NCBI RefSeq assembly: GCF_011762185.1
Contig: NZ_JAASQJ010000003.1
Span: 868,001 to 932,000, forward strand
Direction of reading: 5' to 3'
Length of the DNA stretch: 64,000 bases
Source of the DNA: Dyadobacter arcticus
Lineage (GTDB): Bacteria; Bacteroidota; Bacteroidia; Cytophagales; Spirosomataceae
Shown here piece after piece: positions 28,709-38,117 of this stretch. Every line of letters begins with the position of its first letter. Position 1 is the stretch's first letter. The position numbers were made by a program, and so were the translations under genes. The notes under the pieces were generated by a model, which saw only the letters and a list, made by a program, of their open reading frames with translations, ran no database searches and was not told the DNA's origin.

Positions 28709-29134
28709 CTACTTTTTCTCAATTGTGACATTCACCTTGTAATCTTCCAGCTTTGGTGATTGGGTCGTGTCTGGATAAGGAAGTATTTCGCTTACCCGGA
28801 TAACGTAATTCACGCCACTCAAAGCAAATGTTTGGAAATCTGCATTCTTATCGCCTTTGAATGTCAGGTTTACATCCGTCTGGTTGGTACCGTCAGACAC
28901 ATTAAATTTAACCTGCGCACTACCCATGTGAATGCAAACGACATTTTTAGGGCAACGGCTATCGTTAACTTCCCGAAGTTCTACTTTCAAATTGTCGCCA
29001 GAGGTAGCAACGGTGGTTAATTGGCGGTAAGGGATACTTGTACTTTTGAGTTCAGATTGCGGAGCTGCCTCTTGTTTCTGATCACAGGCAACAGCAGCCA
29101 CCCAAATCAGTGCAAATAGAATCGTTTTTTTCAT
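28709..29134 (-). CDS. small lipoprotein, conserved in Bacteroidota, function unknown
   Basis: 141 aa. The signal MKKTILFALIWVAAVACDQ ends in a lipobox (AVAC, Cys at 17). The mature part is mostly beta: LKVELREVNDSRCPKNVVCI has a close pair of cysteines (DSRCP and VVCIH) of a kind I recall from a widespread group of small bacterial lipoproteins whose text runs DSRCP then CVWAGE. Here the second Cys is followed by IHMGSAQVKF. No enzymatic function is known. It is a lone gene followed by a terminator. Confidence 0.75.
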   Translation of the reverse strand: MKKTILFALIWVAAVACDQKQEAAPQSELKSTSIPYRQLTTVATSGDNLKVELREVNDSRCPKNVVCIHMGSAQVKFNVSDGTNQTDVNLTFKGDKNADFQTFALSGVNYVIRVSEILPYPDTTQSPKLEDYKVNVTIEKK

Positions 29135-29294
29135 GCTAAAATATAATTATAATGATGAAAAGAAACATTACTGAAACGATTGGTTGTAATCACAAAACGA
29201 TATTCTGAAATTTTACAAATCCAATTCGCCTGCCTGGAATTAACTATCATAGGTAGTCCAGTGTTCCCCTTCTACATGGTGGCCAGCCAGATTT

Positions 29295-30047
29295 TCACTC
29301 CTTTTCTGCCACCAAATAAATCTGCGCATCGCCTAATTGATAAGGCACCATTTCTGTCGAATTATAGACATCAATCGTTTTAAGGCCGTGTTTTCGCAGC
29401 AGCCTCCTGATCTCCGATAATGTGTATACGTAATGTTTAAACGAATGCTTCTCAATCCGGTCAGGTTTGGTATAAGTCAGTTCCGTGATCATACAGCTTT
29501 CCCTCATGTCATATGAATTGCTGATATCCATTACCATATCGCCGAGCACAAATTGTTTGGTTTTCGGGAAGTTCACGAGGATGCTTTCCGCCACCAGCCC
29601 GGAATTAATGACCAGCCGAGCTCCGGTTTTCAATGCAGCCGACACGTTTTGTACAAACAGGTTCATCCCATCATCATCAACATACCCAAAACTATTGCCG
29701 AGGCAATAAGCGGCGTCAAATTTTTGCGAAAATGTCGTGGTTAGGATATCGCCCTGAATCACGGTAACAGGCAGATTTTCAGTCGCTAACTGATCCCTAA
29801 GCGTGGAAATAAATTCGGCCGAAATGTCCAGGCCGGTAACATTGAATCCCCTCCTCGCCAGCGAGATTGTGTGCCTGCCGAATCCGCACGGAATGTCGAG
29901 TATGGAGGTTACCTTGTCCCCAAATACCTTCAAAAGGAAATCAACTTCATTTTCGGTCCAATCCGGAACTGCCGCACGCTCCCACATCTCACAGTTCAGG
30001 CCGGAGAAAAATGTTTCATACCAATTGTCTTCAATAATTGCAGTCAT
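29295..30047 (-). CDS. class I SAM-dependent methyltransferase
   Basis: 250 aa, cytosolic. Motif I is ILDIPCGFGRHTISLARRGF, followed by VTGLDIS (motif II acidic residue) and DAAYCLGNSFGYVDDDG (motif III/IV region). A late text IEKHSFKHYVYTLSEIRRLL is typical of type 11/25 methyltransferases. The acceptor is unknown. The AraC-type regulator gene lies upstream on the same strand with 82 bp between, so cotranscription is possible. Confidence 0.9.
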   Translation of the reverse strand: MTAIIEDNWYETFFSGLNCEMWERAAVPDWTENEVDFLLKVFGDKVTSILDIPCGFGRHTISLARRGFNVTGLDISAEFISTLRDQLATENLPVTVIQGDILTTTFSQKFDAAYCLGNSFGYVDDDGMNLFVQNVSAALKTGARLVINSGLVAESILVNFPKTKQFVLGDMVMDISNSYDMRESCMITELTYTKPDRIEKHSFKHYVYTLSEIRRLLRKHGLKTIDVYNSTEMVPYQLGDAQIYLVAEKE

Positions 30048-30129
30048 GAGCGAATGTAAATCTGGTTCGTTTATTTTGAATCAAAATTACATGCAGCGAT
30101 TAGGCGTGAATAGTAAAAATCTGCCAAAA

Positions 30130-30978
30130 TCAGTGATGCGTTCTCTTTACCTCTACAAACTGCTCATCCTGCATTCCGTCGTTTTGCTGTAAAAAAGTGG
30201 TTGGGGTAGTATCTGCGAAATTCCTGAAATCTTTAATCAGGTGCATCTGATCGTAATAACCACATTCATGGGCGATCACTGTCCAATTTTTTTCAGGAAA
30301 GCGCATCTTTTTAAGGATCGTATTATTGAACCTAAAAAGCCTGAAGAAGAATTTAGGAGATGTACCTACCTGCTCATTAAAACGCCTTTCAAAATTGCGC
30401 AGGCTCATGTTGGCAGCAGAAGCATAATCGGTCACATCCAAAATCTTACCACCCGAGAGCAACTGGTTGGCAATAGCTGTGATACCATCATTGATTTGGA
30501 TTGTTTTTTGTTTTTTGAGATAATGGAACAGGAAATGATCAGCAAATTCAGCCATCTGAGAAACATCATTTGCATTTAATAACTTGTCGTGCAAGACCCC
30601 TGCGGTTTGACCAAAGACTGCCTCACCTGAAAAAATGTTGTTGGTAAGCTCTGATACAGGTAACCCGAAAATCTTCGAAAATCCATTTGCTTTAAACTGT
30701 ACAACGAACGTCTTATATACGCCTTGAAATGATAACAAGCCGTTGCTCCGCGTCAGCAATCCAACTACCCAATTGGCATTGTTCATATTTTCTTTGCCAA
30801 AAACCGAAACTTCATAAACCTCAGGCTTGTCAGCCAGATAAAACACCAGGCTCGTTTCATTGCTTGCAGGCCAGGTTCCACCAAATGTAACTTGCTCATC
30901 CCCCGAAGTGGACAGGATGTAATGATCAACAAAAACTGCAACGGCTGGATGCGGTTTTATGAAAAAGTTGGTAATCAT
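30130..30978 (-). CDS. AraC family transcriptional regulator
   Basis: 282 aa from the ATG at 30978; an in-frame TTG 12 codons earlier is less likely. The N-terminal part (FIKPHPAVAVFVDHYILS onward) resembles the sensing domain usual in Bacteroidota AraC proteins. The C-terminal double helix-turn-helix is LRNFERRFNEQVGTSPKFFF plus WTVIAHECGYYDQMHLIKDF, followed by the PTTFL ending of the family. It probably regulates the neighbouring methyltransferase or the divergent PVC-type operon; the effector is unknown. Confidence 0.9.
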   Translation of the reverse strand: MITNFFIKPHPAVAVFVDHYILSTSGDEQVTFGGTWPASNETSLVFYLADKPEVYEVSVFGKENMNNANWVVGLLTRSNGLLSFQGVYKTFVVQFKANGFSKIFGLPVSELTNNIFSGEAVFGQTAGVLHDKLLNANDVSQMAEFADHFLFHYLKKQKTIQINDGITAIANQLLSGGKILDVTDYASAANMSLRNFERRFNEQVGTSPKFFFRLFRFNNTILKKMRFPEKNWTVIAHECGYYDQMHLIKDFRNFADTTPTTFLQQNDGMQDEQFVEVKRTHH

Positions 30979-31176
30979 TATGCTATTGCTTATTTGGAAA
31001 GATTTCGAGAACAATGCCCTATGAAGTTACGCAAACAATAGATTATCCGACCTAGTTGAGGCATTTTTCAATGTTTATGTACGCAAGTCAGTAAGAAATG
31101 CCCGCGATCTAATTTTATAGGCAAGACCTACATTGCCCGAAATGAATCTCGTCAAACGTGCCAATAATCAGGAACT

Positions 31177-34100
31177 ATGAAATTTAGGAAACCTTGGATT
31201 GCCGCTTCGTTTCTGATGTGTTTAATCCAGTGTGAAAACTCTTTTGCGCAAAAAAACAAAACACAGTCCGTCCGGACAAAAATCAATACGCCCGAAGAAG
31301 AATTGGCCGGGTTTAAAGTGCTGCCGGGCTTTGTAGTGGAATTGGTAGCCAGTGAGCGGGACAGCATTGTTAATCCTGTTGACCTTACTTTTGACGACGC
31401 TGGAAGACTTTGGACACAAACAGCCCGCATGTACCCGCTGGATCCTATTGCCGACATTAAGTGGAACGATCTGCTGAAACTGATGGACGATCAGGAAGCG
31501 CAAAAAAAACACCCGAGCTTTAAACGGATCCTCAATCTTTATCAAGGCAAAACAAAAGGTACCGACAAGATTATCGTCATTTCTGATCTGTATGGTAAAA
31601 CCCCCGCGAAAACGACTATTTGGGCGGATGGGCTCACAATTCCCATGAGTATTCTACCGTATAGGGATGGCGCTTACGTGGCGCAGGGATCCGAATTGTT
31701 TTTCCTGAATGATAAAAATAAGGACGGCAAAGCTGATGAGCGCGTCCCAATGCTCACGGGATTTGGATTTACAGATACTCACACCATGACGCATTCATTG
31801 GTGCGCGGCCCGGGCGACTGGATCCATTTCAGTCATGGTGCTTTGAATAAAGGCGAGGTAACCTCCCTGAAAAGCGATGCCAAACTCAAAATTGATTTCA
31901 GCAAGATTGCCCGGTTCTCGCTTGATGCTAAAAAGCTCGAAATCGTCAGTGTCGGCTTAAATAACATCTGGGGATTTCAGCTGAGGCACAATGGGCAATG
32001 GTATGGTTCGGAAGCAAATGACCTCGGTTACTCCGTAGCGCCAATGGATCCTGGCTCAGGCTTTCCGGGCATTGGGAATGACCATATCCGGCCTTATCAG
32101 CCATTTATGCCAGCATTGCACGAATTCCGCGTGGGCGGCACAGGGATTTCCGGTACTGCGTTTGCCGATGATGCCTCCGGTTCGTTTCCCGATGAATATA
32201 AGAATGTGGCCTTTCTGGCAAATCCAATAACGAGCACGATCAATGCTGTCCAAATTATTCACAATGAGGATGGTACGGTAACGGCAAAACATTTACCTGA
32301 CTTACTAACATCCGAAGACGACTGGTTCCGGCCCGTTAATATGGAATTCGGCCCGGATGGCTGTCTTTACATGGCCGATTGGTACAACAAAATCGTTTCG
32401 CATAACGAGTTACCCACCACCCATCCCGACCGCGACAAGACGCACGGACGCATCTGGCGGATCCGGCATGTGAATCAGAAACCGAGGACAATTCCCGATT
32501 TTTATGCCACACCGACCGCTGAACTAGTTGAACATCTTAAATCACCATCGCTTTGGGAAAAACGCGCTGCCTGGCACCAGATCACCGATCGGCCGGAAGC
32601 TGAGACAAAATCACTGTCACCTGCACTGGTTTCCCTCGCTTTCGACGCCTCGCAGGATGCCGTAACGCGCATTCATGCATTGTGGTCATTGGAAGGGATA
32701 AAGCATTACGATGAGAGCGTCATTTCAGCATTCCTGAAATCACACGATGCTGACATTAAACGGGAGGCCATTCGTTCGCTAAACAGCTTTCCGCTGCAAC
32801 CCTTGCAAAAAGTCCCTGATCTTAAAGACCTTATTGAGGATAAAAATCCGGCTATCCGGGCGCAGGTATTGCGAACAATTTCGGAAGCTGACAAGGCGGA
32901 CCAAAATGTAATCGGCTTGTTGGTTCAGGCTTCCAAACCCGAACTTGGCGGTAATGCGATGGGTGGTGGTTATGAAAGAAAACAGGAGCGGTTTCTGGCC
33001 AGAAAAGCATTGGAACAATATCAGGATGAATTGATGAAGTATGTAAATAGTGGAGCCGCGGATCAGGCCCCGGCTGTAAACATGCTCTGGGCCGTTCAGG
33101 CGCTCCCTGACGTCCAAAGAGATATTGCTTTCCTGAAATTTTGGCCAAAAGCAAATGTTTCTGCTCTGGATGAATCGTCTTTTGTGGCCATTGCCGGAAT
33201 GTTGAAAAACAAGGGCATTTATCAAACAATTAAACCGGTTATTGAAAATCCGGCCAATGCCAGGACTTACCTCACATTTGCGCTTCAAAACCAGTCACAA
33301 ATCCAGTCCGACGAGCTTTCCAGTCTATTGATTGGCCCGGTAAATACTTTGCTGAAAAGCGGTTCCCAGCCGGATGCAGATCTGGCGCTGGATGCGATCG
33401 GACGATTTAAAGTCCCGGAGTTACGGGAAGCTGTTATTGCATTGATGAATGATGAGAGCTCAGACAATACCCTGAAATTAGCATTAAAAGCATTGGAAGG
33501 GGATATTAGAAATCAGGAAGTCTTTGGGAGGATCTCAGCCGACAAAAAGCAAAGCTTTGAAACACGTACTTCCGCATTGAACACATTATTAAAAATGGAC
33601 GCGGCAGCCGGCGAACAAGCAACATTTAAATGGATTCCAGAACTCAATGCAACTCAAAAAAGTGACCTGGCCAATAGCCTATCCTCATCCAGCCAGGGTT
33701 CAGCTTTACTTGTTCGTTTGCACGAGAAAAAACTGATTGAGCTTTCAGCATTCAATCTCCCTGCTGCCGAACGCATTGTCAATTCAAACAAAAATGACAG
33801 CCGGGCAACCGTTATCCTGAATGCTGTAAAAAAGCGGGAGGAGGAAAGCAGGATTGCATTCAAAGGAAAGTTGACGCGGTACATGGCAGTGGCTGCAAAG
33901 AACAATGGCGATGCTGATGCTGGAAAATTGCTTTTTCAAACCTGCTTATCCTGTCATCAGGTGGGTAATAAAGGACAAAATATTGCACCCGCCCTGGACG
34001 GTTCGGCCAACCGGGAAAACGAGGCTTTGCTCACCGCGATCCTGGATCCCGATGCTGCGGTGGAGTCGGGTTATGCGGTTTACCGGATTCTCAAAAAAGA

Positions 34101-34311
34101 CGGTTCGAGTGTGGAGGGATACCTTGTTAATAAGGACAATCAAGGCACGACCGTTGCTTTTATGGGTGGCGCAAAAATGTTTATTGAAGCCAATGCCATT
34201 AAAAGCCAGGGATTTTTGGGCGGACGATCCTTTATGGTAAAAGGGTTGATCGATGGTTATTCCGACAAGCAGGTCGCTGCTTTGCTTTCCTACATTAAAA
34301 CTTTGAAATAG
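31177..34311 (+). CDS. PVC-type heme-binding protein: beta-propeller, HEAT-like repeats and c-heme
   Basis: 1044 aa, exported (signal about residues 1-24 ending ENSFAQ). The N-terminal half is a membrane-bound dehydrogenase-type beta-propeller (LPGFVVELVASERDSIVNPV, FDDAGRLWTQTARMYPLD, LNNIWGFQLRHNGQWYGSE, MEFGPDGCLYMADWYNKIVS). Residues about 440-880 form helical HEAT-like repeats. The C-terminus has one heme c site, C923-L-S-C926-H927, with GNKGQNIAPALDGSANREN and a later KMFIEANAIKSQG. Such proteins are abundant in Planctomycetes and Bacteroidota and are thought to oxidise sugars or alcohols. It heads a same-strand run up to 38043. Confidence 0.92.
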   Translation: MKFRKPWIAASFLMCLIQCENSFAQKNKTQSVRTKINTPEEELAGFKVLPGFVVELVASERDSIVNPVDLTFDDAGRLWTQTARMYPLDPIADIKWNDLLKLMDDQEAQKKHPSFKRILNLYQGKTKGTDKIIVISDLYGKTPAKTTIWADGLTIPMSILPYRDGAYVAQGSELFFLNDKNKDGKADERVPMLTGFGFTDTHTMTHSLVRGPGDWIHFSHGALNKGEVTSLKSDAKLKIDFSKIARFSLDAKKLEIVSVGLNNIWGFQLRHNGQWYGSEANDLGYSVAPMDPGSGFPGIGNDHIRPYQPFMPALHEFRVGGTGISGTAFADDASGSFPDEYKNVAFLANPITSTINAVQIIHNEDGTVTAKHLPDLLTSEDDWFRPVNMEFGPDGCLYMADWYNKIVSHNELPTTHPDRDKTHGRIWRIRHVNQKPRTIPDFYATPTAELVEHLKSPSLWEKRAAWHQITDRPEAETKSLSPALVSLAFDASQDAVTRIHALWSLEGIKHYDESVISAFLKSHDADIKREAIRSLNSFPLQPLQKVPDLKDLIEDKNPAIRAQVLRTISEADKADQNVIGLLVQASKPELGGNAMGGGYERKQERFLARKALEQYQDELMKYVNSGAADQAPAVNMLWAVQALPDVQRDIAFLKFWPKANVSALDESSFVAIAGMLKNKGIYQTIKPVIENPANARTYLTFALQNQSQIQSDELSSLLIGPVNTLLKSGSQPDADLALDAIGRFKVPELREAVIALMNDESSDNTLKLALKALEGDIRNQEVFGRISADKKQSFETRTSALNTLLKMDAAAGEQATFKWIPELNATQKSDLANSLSSSSQGSALLVRLHEKKLIELSAFNLPAAERIVNSNKNDSRATVILNAVKKREEESRIAFKGKLTRYMAVAAKNNGDADAGKLLFQTCLSCHQVGNKGQNIAPALDGSANRENEALLTAILDPDAAVESGYAVYRILKKDGSSVEGYLVNKDNQGTTVAFMGGAKMFIEANAIKSQGFLGGRSFMVKGLIDGYSDKQVAALLSYIKTLK

Positions 34312-34332
34312 TGCGCTGAGCTCATCTGCAAT

Positions 34333-35565
34333 ATGTCGTCGAAAGAAAAAAGTATATTGATACTGGGGTGTTTTGATACCAAAGGCGAGATCTTTTCTTA
34401 CCTCAGAACATGCATTCTAGCTAAAAGTGAGCGGGTGATCACCATGAACACCGGCGTATTGGGCACAACGGATTTATTTCATATTGATTTCGAATCTGAT
34501 GTCGTCGCCTACGAAGGCGGCGGCAATATTGCCAGCCTCGGAGAAGCCCGGGATCGTGGGAAAGCCATTGATATTATGGGCAAAGGCGCTGCCAGGATCA
34601 TTTCCAAATTGGTAGCCAATGGAGAAATCAAAGCGGTGATTGGAATGGGTGGCGGCGGGGGTACTTACATTGCACTGGCGGCGATGCAGGAAGTTCCGTT
34701 CGGTATGCCGAAACTTTGTCTTACCACGTTAGCAGCAAAAGACCTTTCGCGCCAGATCGGTAACAAGGATATTACCCTGATGTCGTCCGTTGTGGACGTT
34801 GCAGGAATGAATAACATTTTGCATTTGCTGGTTGCACAGGCCGCCGCCGCGATTTGTGCGATGGCCAATGTAGAAGTCAAATCGCATCGCAATTCAAAAA
34901 GCATTGCCATCAGTATGTTTGGCAATACCACCGAATGTGTCGACAAATGTACGGAACTGCTCAATAAGGCAGGTTATGAAGTACTGGCATTCCACGCGAC
35001 CGGAGTAGGTGGAAAAACCATGGAATCATTAATCCGCGGAGGCATTTTTGACGCAGTATTGGATGTTACCACCACCGAATTGGCCGACGATCTATGCGGT
35101 GGCATTTGCAGCGCAGGACCTGACAGGCTCACCGCAGCCGCAGAAATGGGTATCCCGCAGGTGGTAGTTCCGGGCTGTATGGATATGGTCAACTTTGCGC
35201 ATATGGATACTATTCCGGTGCAATACAAAGATCGAAAGCTGTATAATTGGGCACCGGATGTAACCTTGATGCGGACCGACTTGGTAGAAAACGCAACATT
35301 GGGAAAACGATTGGCTCTCAAAGTGAACGGCTCCGCAGGACCGGTATCCATTGTTTTACCATTAAAAGGCCTGTCGCAAATCGACTCGAAAGGCGGGGTA
35401 TTTTACTGGCCGGAAGCGAACGAAGCATTGTTCAGCGCCATCAGGGAAAATGTGAATGATCAGGTAGTAATTCACGAAGCTGACTTGCACATCAATGATC
35501 CCGAATTTTCAGCTATCCTCGTAAAAACGCTTTTGGATTTGCTTGCCAGGGCCGATATCAGATAA
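34333..35565 (+). CDS. Tm-1-like ATP-binding domain protein (UPF0261)
   Basis: 410 aa, cytosolic. The N-terminal text SILILGCFDTKGEIFSYLRT and the glycine-rich loop VIGMGGGGGTYIALAAM are hallmarks of UPF0261. Other conserved blocks are QIGNKDITLMSSVVDVAGMN, the domain link SIAISMFGNTTECVDKC, and FHATGVGGKTMESLIRGG. The fold equals the N-terminal domain of the tomato Tm-1 virus-resistance protein. The bacterial function is not established; ATP binding is inferred. It follows the PVC-type gene by 21 bp and precedes the TIM-barrel gene by 51 bp, so an operon is likely. Confidence 0.93.
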   Translation: MSSKEKSILILGCFDTKGEIFSYLRTCILAKSERVITMNTGVLGTTDLFHIDFESDVVAYEGGGNIASLGEARDRGKAIDIMGKGAARIISKLVANGEIKAVIGMGGGGGTYIALAAMQEVPFGMPKLCLTTLAAKDLSRQIGNKDITLMSSVVDVAGMNNILHLLVAQAAAAICAMANVEVKSHRNSKSIAISMFGNTTECVDKCTELLNKAGYEVLAFHATGVGGKTMESLIRGGIFDAVLDVTTTELADDLCGGICSAGPDRLTAAAEMGIPQVVVPGCMDMVNFAHMDTIPVQYKDRKLYNWAPDVTLMRTDLVENATLGKRLALKVNGSAGPVSIVLPLKGLSQIDSKGGVFYWPEANEALFSAIRENVNDQVVIHEADLHINDPEFSAILVKTLLDLLARADIR

Positions 35566-35616
35566 ATTTGTCTCCTAAAACAGTTTCAGCCACATTAACA
35601 GCCACGAAAGAACATT

Positions 35617-36483
35617 ATGCCAAATCAATGGACAGGTAAGGGAAATCCATATACAAAACAGGAGGTGCGCGATCGTTTGCAAGCCACGCTGGATCAGGGA
35701 AAAGCCATTATTGCTGCGGGCGCGGGAACCGGGATCAGCGCCAAATTCATCGAAAAAGGCGGAGCTGACCTGATTATCATTTACAACTCTGGCCGGTTCA
35801 GAATGTCAGGACACGGTTCCACCGCAGGCCTCATGGCATATGGCGACGCCAATGCGGTAGCAATGGAAATCGGCGAGTTTGAAGTACTGCCTGTGGTGGA
35901 AGAAATTCCTGTGATCTGCGGCGTGCATGGCTCGGATCCGCGTCGCAGAATGTGGCACCATTTGCTGAAAGTAAAGGAGATGGGATTTTCAGGGGTCAAT
36001 AATTTTCCCACACATTCCATTGTCGACGGGCATTTCAGGCAGGTTTTAGAGGAAACCGGGATGGGTTTTGACAAAGAAGTCGAAATGGTCCGTCTCGCCA
36101 CGATGATGGATCTGTTTTCCATTGTCTATGTCGCAACTCCGGAAGAGGCGCGCCAAATGGCCAAAGTAGGTGCCGACGCGATCATTGCGCATGTGGGCAC
36201 GACCATCGGCGGTTCAGTAGGTGTGGTGAATGCGACGGTAACGATGAATCATGCCATCGAACAAACCCAAAAAATTGCGGACGCGGGCAGGGAGGTAAAT
36301 CCCGATATATTTTTCCTTGCCCATGGTGGTCCAATTAACACGCCCGACGATGTTCGCGAAATTCTCTCTAAAACTAATGTGCACGGCTTTGTAGGGGCAT
36401 CAAGCCTTGAACGCATGGGCGTAGAAAAATCCCTTACCGATCTGACAAGGGATTTTAAATCTATTACACTTAAAAATCCATAG
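35617..36483 (+). CDS. phosphoenolpyruvate hydrolase-like TIM-barrel protein
   Basis: 288 aa, cytosolic. It matches the PEP-hydrolase-like TIM-barrel family: AAGAGTGISAKFIEKGGADL, IYNSGRFRMSGHGSTAGLMA, PVICGVHGSDPRRRMW, FSGVNNFPTHSIVDG, IIAHVGTTIGGSVGV and FLAHGGPINTPDDV. In tomato Tm-1 and many fungal proteins this domain is fused behind the UPF0261 domain. Here the two are separate neighbouring genes in the same order, which supports a complex or a shared pathway. The substrate is unknown; the family name rests on structural resemblance. Confidence 0.92.
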   Translation: MPNQWTGKGNPYTKQEVRDRLQATLDQGKAIIAAGAGTGISAKFIEKGGADLIIIYNSGRFRMSGHGSTAGLMAYGDANAVAMEIGEFEVLPVVEEIPVICGVHGSDPRRRMWHHLLKVKEMGFSGVNNFPTHSIVDGHFRQVLEETGMGFDKEVEMVRLATMMDLFSIVYVATPEEARQMAKVGADAIIAHVGTTIGGSVGVVNATVTMNHAIEQTQKIADAGREVNPDIFFLAHGGPINTPDDVREILSKTNVHGFVGASSLERMGVEKSLTDLTRDFKSITLKNP

Positions 36484-36573
36484 GATCAGCACGGTCACTC
36501 CCCAATCTTAATTGGCACAATTTTAAATTAGTGATCGCGACTTCATAAGACGGACACTTAACGCCTTCACAAC

Positions 36574-37185
36574 ATGGACGAAAAAAACTATACTGGTACA
36601 ATCCCTGAAAACCGGGACGGAGTCGTCATCGATTCGGAAAGCATTCAAAATCTGCCGGACGAGCGCTCGGCCAGGATGTTATATGAAACCGCGCAACGCC
36701 GTTTGCTCGATGTGAATGATTGGAATGGGATCGCCACCAAACTGCTCAGCAAGTTCCAGTTAACTGATAAAAACGGTGCATATCTGGGAGCGCCCGCGGA
36801 GGAAGGTAATTATATCAAAATCAATATCATTGGCCCGGGAACTGCAACGGGCGACGGCTATGATTGGGTAAGGGTGGAGTCGATTGAAAAATACGCTAGT
36901 GACAATGTTGAAAGCATTGGAATGCGCGTGAGGCCGGCCGCTAACCCGACTGAAAGTGCATCTGACATTGCACACTTTTATACGGATGACTCCACCAGCA
37001 CTTTTACCATTACAAGGGAAGGCACAAAGGTCACGGCGGCAGTTTACGACCGGAATATTAAGGTCAATTCATCTTCAGAAAGCCTGCTCGACCAAGCCAG
37101 AAATTCGTTGATTGGGTTAGTGGGAAAAACTTTTTTTTCCAAAATTCAATGGCAATACTTGGCCACTGCCTGGGTAGAATTGTAG
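36574..37185 (+). CDS. hypothetical protein
   Basis: 203 aa, no signal or membrane segment, acidic N-terminus. Recognisable stretches are YIKINIIGPGTATGDGYDWV, VESIGMRVRPAANP and FYTDDSTSTFTITREGTKVT, a beta-rich body with a C-terminal helical end. I do not recognise a named family, but codon pattern, length and position 90 bp after the PEP-hydrolase-like gene argue for a real gene of the same unit. Confidence 0.75.
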   Translation: MDEKNYTGTIPENRDGVVIDSESIQNLPDERSARMLYETAQRRLLDVNDWNGIATKLLSKFQLTDKNGAYLGAPAEEGNYIKINIIGPGTATGDGYDWVRVESIEKYASDNVESIGMRVRPAANPTESASDIAHFYTDDSTSTFTITREGTKVTAAVYDRNIKVNSSSESLLDQARNSLIGLVGKTFFSKIQWQYLATAWVEL

Positions 37186-37242
37186 CCTTTTCTGGCACGC
37201 GATTTATAAGACAAGACCCATCAACAAACTAAAAATGATTTT

Positions 37243-38043
37243 ATGGAAAATTCGGGGAAATACGCGTTAGTTACCGGGGCGACAAGTGGGATTGGTTTGG
37301 AACTGGCTAAATTATTTGCGAAAGATGGCTACAATCTGGTTATTGCAGCAAGGGATAATGAAGAACTAGAAATCACTGCCAATGTGCTCCGAACCGAAGG
37401 CGTGGAGGTGGTGACCATCGTAAAAGACCTTTTTGACCGAGAAGAGGCATTTTCACTATATGCCGAAATCAAGCAACAAGGGATTGAAATAGAGATATTG
37501 GTTAATAACGCCGGTCAGGGTGTTTATGGCAAATTTGAGCAAACGGACATTGACCGGGAATTGATGATCATCGACCTGAATGTTGCGTCGCTGGTCATTT
37601 TAACCAAATGCTTTTTACAGGATATGATTGACAGAAACTCGGGAAAAATCCTGAACCTCGCTTCCGTAGCCAGTAAGTTGCCTGGCCCGTGGCAATCGGT
37701 TTATCATGGGACCAAAGCATTTGTGCTTTCTTTTACCGAAGCTGTGCGGGAAGAGCTCAAAGACACAGACATTACCATTACTGCTTTGATGCCGGGAGCA
37801 ACAGATACCGACTTTTTTGCAAAAGCGGATATGCTCGAAAGTAAGGCAGTGCAGGATGAAGGCGCATTGTCCGATCCTGCCGATGTTGCGAAAGACGGTT
37901 ACGATGCATTAATGGCCGGAAAAGATAAGGTAGTATCAGGATTCAAAAATAAATTGCAAATGGCAATATCTGCTGTGACGCCAGACAGCATGGTGGCGCA
38001 CCAGATGAATGAGCAGCAAAAACCGATTGAGCTAGGAGAATAG
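37243..38043 (+). CDS. short-chain dehydrogenase/reductase
   Basis: 266 aa. The classical SDR features are TGATSGIGLELA (cofactor loop, residues about 10-21), NNAGQGVYG (structural motif) and the catalytic YHGTK preceded by LNLASVASKLPGP with Ser. It belongs to the DltE/YqjQ-like group of NADP-linked enzymes. The substrate is unknown. It ends the same-strand run that starts at 31177 and is followed by a strong terminator. Confidence 0.92.
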   Translation: MENSGKYALVTGATSGIGLELAKLFAKDGYNLVIAARDNEELEITANVLRTEGVEVVTIVKDLFDREEAFSLYAEIKQQGIEIEILVNNAGQGVYGKFEQTDIDRELMIIDLNVASLVILTKCFLQDMIDRNSGKILNLASVASKLPGPWQSVYHGTKAFVLSFTEAVREELKDTDITITALMPGATDTDFFAKADMLESKAVQDEGALSDPADVAKDGYDALMAGKDKVVSGFKNKLQMAISAVTPDSMVAHQMNEQQKPIELGE

Positions 38044-38060
38044 CATAGCAATCCTGAAAA

Positions 38061-38104
38061 AATAATGAGGCCGGAAATCCTGAATTTCCGGCCTCATTAT
38101 TTTT
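38061..38104. terminator. strong bidirectional terminator
   Basis: A perfect 18-bp stem (38061-38078 with 38084-38101) with a 5-base loop, GGCCGG core and A/T ends. It is flanked by A and T runs on both strands and separates two convergent SDR genes. Confidence 0.92.
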
Positions 38105-38117
38105 AAACGCGATAAAA

